Part shown: piece after piece, positions 1-5,086 of the stretch
Layout: the number at the start of each line of letters is the position of its first letter
How positions within the stretch are numbered: the first letter of the stretch is position 1
Assembly (NCBI GenBank): GCA_905236375.1
Contig: CAJOOW010000069.1
Coordinates: forward strand, 1-5,695
Direction: 5' to 3'
Length of the DNA: 5,695 nt
From: an uncultured Alphaproteobacteria bacterium
Lineage (GTDB): Bacteria; Pseudomonadota; Alphaproteobacteria; RUG11792
Notes under the pieces: generated by a model
Told to the model about the DNA's origin: nothing
What the model saw: only the letters and a program-made list of their open reading frames with translations
The model's database searches: none
Made by a program: the position numbers and the translations under genes

Positions 1-3
1 AAT

Positions 4-31
4 TTGACATGGAAAAAGATTGTGATTTAAC
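4..31 (+). promoter_or_regulatory. Candidate sigma-70 promoter for the structured left-edge region
   Basis: A perfect consensus -35 hexamer TTGACA lies at 4-9. A weak -10 candidate TTTAAC (26-31) follows at 16-bp spacing. This would start a transcript near position 38, immediately before the perfect hairpin at 41-61, which suits a non-coding RNA beginning with a hairpin. The -10 is poor, and the motif could equally fall in the tail of a gene off the left edge: two plus-strand frames are open from base 1 to stops at 28-30 and 33-35. The call therefore depends mostly on the -35 and on the structure that follows. Confidence 0.35.
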
Positions 32-37
32 ATAAAA

Positions 38-291
38 GCGGTTAGCAGTGATCTTGCTAACTAAACAATAACCTTTTCAGAAAACTTCGTGATGAATTTG
101 TTACTTACAAGATCTTTTCTGAAGCTATTCAAACATTCTACGCGGCCAAGGCATAGTGAATGAAAGAGCATTATGCGACCGAAAACAACAAAAAGAGTAA
201 CTGCACCGATTTGAAAGTTAGAATGGGCCGATACCGTTTAGTCGCATCGAAACCTGTATCAAATCGGGAAGATATAAATAAACTATTTTTT
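38..291 (+). ncRNA. Candidate structured non-coding RNA, family not recognised
   Basis: This stretch has no convincing protein gene but an unusual load of strong inverted repeats. They are: a perfect 7-bp stem 41-47/55-61 with a 7-nt loop; a 9-bp stem 76-84/115-123 with a small inner stem 98-101/107-110; an 8-bp stem with one G-U pair 151-158/169-176 around a 10-nt loop; and a perfect 9-bp stem 206-214/259-267. The last encloses further pairing at 225-227/253-255 and 229-232/246-249. All of these nest without conflict, and a T6 run follows at 286-291. A perfect 7-bp pairing 173-179/241-247 is a competing alternative. I do not see the signature sequences of RNase P RNA, SRP RNA, tmRNA or tRNA, and the layout does not resemble 6S RNA. 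The strand is chosen from the TTGACA motif at 4-9; hairpins alone do not fix it. A 51-codon frame (160-315) runs through the structured part. A decayed gene or cis-acting leader are alternatives. Confidence 0.35.
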
Positions 292-300
292 AACTTTTTC

Positions 301-329
301 TTGTTAAACTTTTAATAGGGCTCTATATA
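301..329 (+). promoter_or_regulatory. Promoter of the yifB/comM-family gene
   Basis: A -35 TTGTTA (301-306) and a -10 TATATA (324-329) are separated by exactly 17 bp. The expected transcription start is near 335-337, only about 5-7 nt before the GTG start at 342. The mRNA would therefore have almost no 5' leader, which fits the absence of a Shine-Dalgarno sequence there. Confidence 0.55.
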
Positions 330-341
330 AAAAACAAAGAA

Positions 342-1862
342 GTGGTATCAAAAGTTAGAACAGTTGCATTTGTTGGCATGAAGCCAATTGAGATAACAGT
401 TGAAGCTCAGATTTCTCCAGGACTTGCTTCGTTTTGTATCGTAGGCTTGCCTGATAAAACTGTTGGAGAAGCCAAGGAACGCATCAGATCCGCATTTTTT
501 CAGCTTGGAATTGGATTCCCAGCAAAAAGAGTCATAATAAATATGGCCCCTGCGGACATTCCAAAGGCTGGCTCCCATTATGATCTCCCAATAGCTCTGG
601 CTATTCTCGGCGCAATGGAAGTAATTGACACTTCGATGCTAGAAAACACCATATCAATTGGCGAACTCGGGCTTGATGGAACCTTGTCTCATGTTTCCGG
701 CGCTATCTGTGCTGCAATGTTAGCAACAGAAAACGATCTTTCCCTTATCTGTCCAAAAGCTTGCGAAAATGAAGCTCTTTGGAGTGGGAATAAAAGCATC
801 ATAGCAGCCCCAAATATAACATCTCTGGTTAATCATCTGACAGGGGTTTCTCAGATAAGTTCGCCTCAAGTTTCAAATCTGAAACAAAATGAAATGAATT
901 TCGGAATCGATATGGCTGATGTTTACGGTCAGATGTTTGCTAAACGAGCGATTGAAATTGCAGCATCCGGAGGTCACAATGTTTTGATGATTGGCCCTCC
1001 AGGATCTGGAAAGTCAATGCTTGCCTCAAGAATGCGGACTATCCTTCCTCTTCTTTCTTCAAGCGAAGCACTAGAAACAACATGCATTTACAGTCTTGCT
1101 GGAATGTTGCCAAAAGAAGGATTGATCTATCAGCCTCCTTATCGCGATCCTCATAATTCAGCCTCATTAATCTCAATAGTCGGAGGAGGAACTGATGCAA
1201 AACCTGGCGAAATTTCTCTCGCTCATAATGGGATCTTGTTTATGGATGAATTTCCAGAATTTCAAAGATCTGTCATTGAAGCTCTCCGTCAGCCAGTAGA
1301 GACCAACATGATAACAATTTCAAGAGCAAAGGAACACATAACTTATCCGGCAAATATTCAATTAGTTGCAGCTATGAACCCTTGCAAATGTGGCTATTTT
1401 GGGACTCCTGGAAAACAATGTTCAAAGGCCCCAAGATGCGCCTTGGAATATAGAAACAGAATTTCAGGGCCAATCTTGGATAGATTTGACATAGTGATTT
1501 ATGTCAACAGCGTTAAAGTTTCAGAGCTTTTTGAAAATACCCCAAGAGAAAACTCAAAAACTATTCGAGACAGAGTTTCAAAGATCCGCGAATTGCAAAA
1601 AATCAGAGCTCAGAAATATGATATCAATTCGCTTTATCTTAATGGGAAAGCCCAGAGCAAATATCTCGAAGATATAACGAAACTTGATAATGATTCGAAG
1701 AGCTTTTTTCAAAAAGCAATTGAACATTCAAATCTTTCAGCAAGAAGTTGCCATAAGATCTTGAGAGTCGCCAGGACAATAGCCGATATGGAAAATGCAG
1801 ATACGATAAAAAAAGAACATCTCTCTGAAGCTTTGCAATACCGGTTATTGGATATAAGATAA
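342..1862 (+). CDS. comM: YifB/ComM family AAA+ ATPase (Mg-chelatase-like)
   Basis: Complete 506-residue protein, the usual length for YifB/ComM. The N-terminal Lon-like/ChlI-type domain (about residues 5-170) includes the family segments GLPDKTVGEAKERIRSA and MAPADIPKAGSHYDLPIA. The AAA+ module follows: Walker A GPPGSGKS (218-225), the GGGTDAKPGEISLAHNG insert (281-297), Walker B ILFMDE (298-303), sensor-1 Asn346 in AAMNPC, and GPILDRFDI (376-384) with the conserved Arg381. Four cysteines (348, 350, 360, 366) form a possible metal knuckle, common in non-enteric members. A C-terminal helical domain (about 400-506) carries the sensor-2-like ILRVARTIAD. In naturally transformable gammaproteobacteria ComM is a hexameric branch-migration helicase that helps integrate incoming DNA; the role in other bacteria is unclear. 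The GTG start is favoured because MVSKVRTVAFVG matches the normal family N-terminus and the frame upstream, open only back to 294, holds no other start codon. There is no clear Shine-Dalgarno. It converges on leuS with a 22-bp gap and no visible terminator. Confidence 0.95.
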   Translation: MVSKVRTVAFVGMKPIEITVEAQISPGLASFCIVGLPDKTVGEAKERIRSAFFQLGIGFPAKRVIINMAPADIPKAGSHYDLPIALAILGAMEVIDTSMLENTISIGELGLDGTLSHVSGAICAAMLATENDLSLICPKACENEALWSGNKSIIAAPNITSLVNHLTGVSQISSPQVSNLKQNEMNFGIDMADVYGQMFAKRAIEIAASGGHNVLMIGPPGSGKSMLASRMRTILPLLSSSEALETTCIYSLAGMLPKEGLIYQPPYRDPHNSASLISIVGGGTDAKPGEISLAHNGILFMDEFPEFQRSVIEALRQPVETNMITISRAKEHITYPANIQLVAAMNPCKCGYFGTPGKQCSKAPRCALEYRNRISGPILDRFDIVIYVNSVKVSELFENTPRENSKTIRDRVSKIRELQKIRAQKYDINSLYLNGKAQSKYLEDITKLDNDSKSFFQKAIEHSNLSARSCHKILRVARTIADMENADTIKKEHLSEALQYRLLDIR

Positions 1863-1884
1863 AAGAACTGGTAAGAGCAACATT

Positions 1885-4386
1885 TTAAACCACAACATTC
1901 ACGATTTTGTTTTTAACTACAATAATTTTCTTCAATGTTTCACGTGAAACATTTTCTCCAAGCAATTCAAAAGCTTTTTCTTCTAGGATTGAATTTTCAG
2001 AATCTTTTTCAACCTCAAAAGTTCCGCGAAGTTTGCCATTAAGCTGAACTGCAATTGTGACATTATCGACAGAAGCCAATTTCTCATCAATTTCCGGCCA
2101 AGTTTCATTTCGAATAGGTATTGCTTTTTTCAGAATATCCCACATTTCGTGGCAGATATAAGGAGTTATTGGAGAAAAGATCTTGATGAAAGCCTCAAAA
2201 GCAAAGGTTAAAGACTTTGCGGATTCTGTTGTTATATTTGACTCGATTTCATTAAAAAACTCTCGAGCCAAAGCAACAGCTTTGTTTAAAGCAACCAATT
2301 CATAACTTTCTGTAATCTTCTTCAGGTATATATGCGATGTTTTAAGCAATGTTTCAGAACCTGTTGCATTTTCTTTGATCTTTGCTGAAACCTTGTTAAA
2401 AACCTTCCAAATTCGATTCAAAAATCTCCAGGCACCATCGAGAGCGTCGGTATTCCAGTCGAAATCTTTTTCAGGAGGAGTATCAGAAATTATGAAAAGT
2501 CGAACAGCATCAACTCCATGAGAATCGATAATCTTTTGCGGACTGACAGTATTTTTCTTCGACTTACTCATCTTTTCGGCAGAAAGTTCTGTAACTTCAT
2601 TGCCATCTGAATCTGTTAATTTGCCATCCGAAGATTTTTGAACTTCATCAGGATAAACCCAATCTCCTTTTGAATTTTTATAAAGCTTGTGACAAACCAT
2701 TCCTTGAGTTAAAAGGCGTTTAAATGGAATCTTGGCATTTAAATATCCCATGTCCCTCAAAACCAACATAAAGAATCTGGCATAGAGCAAGTGAAGAACG
2801 GCATGTTCAATTCCCCCAATGCAAATATCAACAGGCATTGCAATATTGGCAATTTCCTTATTGATCGCCGTTTCATTATGCGGATCAAGATATCTCAAAA
2901 AATACCAAGAAGATTCAAAAAAAGTATCCAAAGTGTCTGTTTCTCTCAGAGCATCTTTTCCACAAACTGGACATTTAACATGTTTCCAAGTTGGATGTTT
3001 TTCAAGCGGATTTCCTTTTCCATCGAATTTAACATCTTCTGGCAATAAAACAGGCAAAGGAGCCGGAACATCACCGCAATGTTCGCAATGAATGATAGGA
3101 ATTGGGCATCCCCAATATCTCTGTCTTGAAACGAGCCAATCTCGAAGTCGATATGTCGTTTTTCCCTTGCCAATCCCCATTTCTTCAAGATGTTTTATCA
3201 TGAAAGCCTTGGCTTCAGCTGTTTCCATTCCATTAAGATACTCGGAATTTATGTGTTTCCCATCGCCTGTATATGGCAAAGACTCCGATGCTTCAATAAC
3301 TGGAATTATCGGAAGATGATATTTCTTAGCAAAATCAAAATCCCTTTCATCATGGGCTGGGCAAGCAAAAACCGCTCCTGTTCCATAATCGATTAAAACA
3401 AAGTTTGCAATATAAACAGGAAGTTTCTCGCCATCAATAACTGGATGCTTAACATAAATTCCAGTAAAAAATCCTTTCTTTTCAGCTTTTTCTAGAGCTT
3501 CTTCTGTTGTTGCCGTTTTTTTGCATTCAGTTATGAAAGCAGCTATTTCTGGATTTGATTCTGCCAATTTTTGTGAAATTTCATGATCTGGAGAAATAGC
3601 TATAAATGAAGCGCCAAACAGAGTGTCAGGTCTTGTTGTAAAAACCTTTATCTTTTCACCATTGTCAGTGCGCTCAAAATTAATTAAGGCTCCATTTGAT
3701 TTTCCAATCCAATTTTCCTGCATTTTTAGAACCTTTTCAGGCCAAAATCCTTCGAGATCTTTTAACCCTTCAAGCAATTCCTCAGCATAATACGTTATCT
3801 TGATAGACCATTGTTCAAGCATCTTTTTTTCAACATCAGCGCCAGATCTCCAGCCTTTTCCATTTATAACTTGTTCATTTGCAAGGACTGTTTGATCAAC
3901 AGGGTCCCAATTCACATATGATTTTTTGCGATAAACCAAACCTTTTTCAAACATATCCAAAAAAATCTTTTGTTCTTTTGAATAATATTCCTCAGAACAT
4001 GAGCTGATTTCGCGAGCCCAATCATACATAAATCCGAGGGGTTTCAGTTGCTTCTTCATGCTCTCAATATTATCATCCGTCCATTTTTTTGGATGGCCTC
4101 CTTCTTTCATTGCAGCATTTTCTGCGGGCATTCCAAATGAGTCCCATCCCATTGGGTGAATCACTGAGAAACCAAGCATTTTTTTATATCTAGCAACAAC
4201 GTCTCCTATCGTATAATTTCGAACATGTCCCATGTGTAATTTTCCAGAAGGATATGGAAGCATTTCAAGAACATAATAAATTTTATCTTTATTTTGCCTG
4301 AGTTCTTCATTAGAAACAGAATACTCCTGAAAGAATTTCATCCATTTTTTTTCAGTTGCCCGAAAATTATATATGTTCTCTGACAT
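1885..4386 (-). CDS. leuS: Leucyl-tRNA synthetase
   Basis: Class I aminoacyl-tRNA synthetase that charges tRNA-Leu in the cytoplasm; essential. Counting from the Met at 4386 (833 residues): HIGH-type motif HMGH at 51-54 within LPYPSGKLHMGH; a CP1 editing insert (about 225-420) with TTRPDT at 250-255 and the editing-site aspartate D346 in ACPAHDERD; a zinc-ribbon-like pair CEHC/CPVC (Cys 434, 437, 472, 475); SSWYFLRYL (492-500); the KMSKS loop at 605-609; then the anticodon-binding helical domain and a C-terminal domain ending in KIVNVVV. All key motifs are intact. The frame opens ten codons further upstream (ATG at 4414-4416), but a strong promoter places transcription start at or next to that ATG, and the family N-terminus normally begins close to the YNFRATEKKW segment, so the internal Met is preferred. 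Neither start has a good Shine-Dalgarno. Leaderless initiation from 4416 is the alternative. The codons for N812-T817 contain a perfect parS site. Confidence 0.96.
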   Translation of the reverse strand: MSENIYNFRATEKKWMKFFQEYSVSNEELRQNKDKIYYVLEMLPYPSGKLHMGHVRNYTIGDVVARYKKMLGFSVIHPMGWDSFGMPAENAAMKEGGHPKKWTDDNIESMKKQLKPLGFMYDWAREISSCSEEYYSKEQKIFLDMFEKGLVYRKKSYVNWDPVDQTVLANEQVINGKGWRSGADVEKKMLEQWSIKITYYAEELLEGLKDLEGFWPEKVLKMQENWIGKSNGALINFERTDNGEKIKVFTTRPDTLFGASFIAISPDHEISQKLAESNPEIAAFITECKKTATTEEALEKAEKKGFFTGIYVKHPVIDGEKLPVYIANFVLIDYGTGAVFACPAHDERDFDFAKKYHLPIIPVIEASESLPYTGDGKHINSEYLNGMETAEAKAFMIKHLEEMGIGKGKTTYRLRDWLVSRQRYWGCPIPIIHCEHCGDVPAPLPVLLPEDVKFDGKGNPLEKHPTWKHVKCPVCGKDALRETDTLDTFFESSWYFLRYLDPHNETAINKEIANIAMPVDICIGGIEHAVLHLLYARFFMLVLRDMGYLNAKIPFKRLLTQGMVCHKLYKNSKGDWVYPDEVQKSSDGKLTDSDGNEVTELSAEKMSKSKKNTVSPQKIIDSHGVDAVRLFIISDTPPEKDFDWNTDALDGAWRFLNRIWKVFNKVSAKIKENATGSETLLKTSHIYLKKITESYELVALNKAVALAREFFNEIESNITTESAKSLTFAFEAFIKIFSPITPYICHEMWDILKKAIPIRNETWPEIDEKLASVDNVTIAVQLNGKLRGTFEVEKDSENSILEEKAFELLGENVSRETLKKIIVVKNKIVNVVV
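1936..1951. promoter_or_regulatory. parS: parS site (ParB-binding centromere-like site)
   Basis: The 16-mer TGTTTCACGTGAAACA is a perfect palindrome and matches exactly the canonical bacterial chromosomal parS consensus. One A-T pair step of two bases on each side extends the palindrome to 20 bp (1934-1953). It lies inside leuS, 17 codons before the stop, and is read as Val-Ser-Arg-Glu-Thr (residues 813-817, with one base of Asn812). ParB dimers bind such sites, load as CTP-dependent clamps and spread, and ParA then moves the origin region during chromosome segregation. No second copy is visible in the window. ParA and ParB themselves are not encoded here. Confidence 0.93.
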
Positions 4387-4421
4387 GGCTTTGATTTGTT
4401 CCGATAACGCCTGCATTGGTG

Positions 4422-4450
4422 ATTGTATTGCACAACGTCGTTTTTATCAA
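4422..4450 (-). promoter_or_regulatory. Promoter of leuS
   Basis: On the minus strand a -35 TTGATA (4450-4445) and a -10 TACAAT (4427-4422) are separated by exactly 17 bp, close to sigma-70 consensus in both boxes. The predicted transcription start is about 4414-4417, which coincides with the upstream in-frame ATG of leuS. Translation must therefore start either leaderless at 4416 or, with a leader of about 30 nt, at 4386. The second option agrees with the family N-terminus. Confidence 0.65.
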
Positions 4451-4495
4451 GCCTCATATGATTTTTAATCTTGTTACAAATATTTTTTCTGAACA

Positions 4496-4510
4496 TTAAC
4501 AACGAGTTAA
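4496..4510 (+). promoter_or_regulatory. CtrA-type box 1 (TTAA-N7-TTAA)
   Basis: TTAA (4496-4499) and TTAA (4507-4510) are separated by exactly 7 bp, the half-site spacing recognised by the alphaproteobacterial response regulator CtrA. The base after the second TTAA is A instead of the consensus C, although the first half-site reads TTAAC. The centre is about 57 bp upstream of the predicted start of the exported-protein transcript and about 87 bp upstream of the leuS start. The region is AT-rich, so a chance match is possible. Confidence 0.35.
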
Positions 4511-4523
4511 AATTTTTAAGATC

Positions 4524-4539
4524 TTAATAATTTATTAAC
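4524..4539 (+). promoter_or_regulatory. CtrA-type box 2 (TTAA-N7-TTAAC) over the -35 region
   Basis: TTAA (4524-4527), 7 bp, then TTAAC (4535-4539) is a full match to the CtrA consensus TTAA-N7-TTAAC. It covers the place where a -35 element would sit for the -10 at 4548-4553, which is how CtrA-activated promoters are commonly arranged. Its left half is also the right arm of the perfect 12-bp palindrome TTAAGATCTTAA (4516-4527). Five TTAA tetramers fall within 43 bp here. Confidence 0.42.
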
Positions 4540-4553
4540 AATTACATTATAAA
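4524..4553 (+). promoter_or_regulatory. Promoter of the 161-residue exported protein gene
   Basis: A -10 TATAAA lies at 4548-4553. The only -35-like sequence is the weak TTAATA (4524-4529, 18-bp spacing), which lies inside the second CtrA-type box, so activator dependence is plausible. Transcription would start near 4560. This excludes the ATG at 4554 as start codon and leaves a leader of about 24 nt that contains the Shine-Dalgarno. Confidence 0.45.
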
Positions 4554-4571
4554 ATGAATAGAAAAGAAAAA

Positions 4572-4577
4572 GAGGAA
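4572..4577 (+). promoter_or_regulatory. Shine-Dalgarno that sets the start at 4584
   Basis: GAGGAA, with GAGG matching the anti-Shine-Dalgarno, ends 6-7 nt before the ATG at 4584. It is the clearest ribosome-binding site in the window and decides against the upstream in-frame ATG at 4554. Confidence 0.7.
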
Positions 4578-4583
4578 AGAAAG

Positions 4584-5069
4584 ATGAAATTTCTAAATCT
4601 AGCAATACTATTAATAACGGTAGTAGGCGTTGATATCGCGTTCTCATCTTCAATTGATGGTTTCGAAGAAAATCACGAACGTTTTTATCACAGCTATAAG
4701 ATAAACAAATCCCTAATGCTTGAAGGATTTAATTTCGATATCCCTCTGGAATCAGCAATAGCTTCGCTAGAGTCTTCTGGAAAGATGTATCGAGAATTGT
4801 CTCTTAAAGTTAATTGTTCAAACTGGCTGCCACTTGGAGGAGTTTTTGTAAACATGAAAAGTTTTCAAAAACTCTCAACACTCGGGATAGAACAAATCTT
4901 CGTAGAGATTAATGACAATATTTTAAAATGGTCAAAAAAATTCGATATAAGAATTAATGGCAATATTCTTTGTGTTCCAAGACGACTTTTTGTTAAAGAT
5001 TCTGGAACTGCTAGCGAGGATGCATACATTGAATTCGCTATGGGAAATTGGATTTTTAATATTTTATAA
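4584..5069 (+). CDS. Small exported protein of unknown function
   Basis: I do not recognise this 161-residue protein. Its N-terminus, MKFLNLAILLITVVGVDIAF followed by SSS, is a typical Sec signal sequence: one Lys near the start, a hydrophobic core of about 17 residues, and small residues around 21-24 for cleavage. It has no lipobox cysteine, so it is not an obvious lipoprotein. The mature part (about 138 residues) has mixed charge, no further membrane segment and only two cysteines (in NCSNW and ILCVPRR), which could form one disulfide in the periplasm. The second half alternates hydrophobic and polar residues, suggesting beta structure. The frame extends upstream to an ATG at 4554, but the Shine-Dalgarno, -10 box and signal peptide all support 4584. 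It is divergent from leuS and convergent with the S11-like gene (17-bp gap). Two CtrA-like boxes upstream suggest cell-cycle or developmental control. Confidence 0.75.
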   Translation: MKFLNLAILLITVVGVDIAFSSSIDGFEENHERFYHSYKINKSLMLEGFNFDIPLESAIASLESSGKMYRELSLKVNCSNWLPLGGVFVNMKSFQKLSTLGIEQIFVEINDNILKWSKKFDIRINGNILCVPRRLFVKDSGTASEDAYIEFAMGNWIFNIL

Positions 5070-5086
5070 AAAAATAACGAGCTAGT

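Noticed and set aside
1..33. Tail of a plus-strand gene (stops at 28-30 or 33-35) or a minus-strand gene starting at 33 and leaving the left edge
   Set aside because: At most eleven codons are visible in any frame, with no recognisable sequence and no Shine-Dalgarno for the minus-strand ATG.
170..268. Minus-strand sequence reading GGTTTCGATGCGAC, reminiscent of the tmRNA 5' end
   Set aside because: The tmRNA start would need a G-rich acceptor strand just upstream, a tag frame and a tRNA-like 3' end. None of these is present, and the one-piece and permuted two-piece arrangements both fail.
348..578. 76-codon minus-strand frame inside yifB
   Set aside because: It lies entirely opposite strongly conserved YifB coding sequence and has no family features of its own.
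1863..1884. Terminator between yifB and leuS
   Set aside because: The 22-bp gap has no inverted repeat or T-run on either strand.
2791..3396. Several plus-strand frames of 68-90 codons, and a minus-strand frame at 2946-3188, inside leuS
   Set aside because: All overlap the intact LeuS catalytic and editing regions in other frames and have cysteine- or serine-rich, gene-unlike composition.
4554..4583. Upstream ATG (4554) as start of the exported protein gene
   Set aside because: It directly abuts the -10 box, lacks a Shine-Dalgarno and would put a highly charged ten-residue stretch before a normal signal peptide. The ATG at 4584 has all the expected signals.
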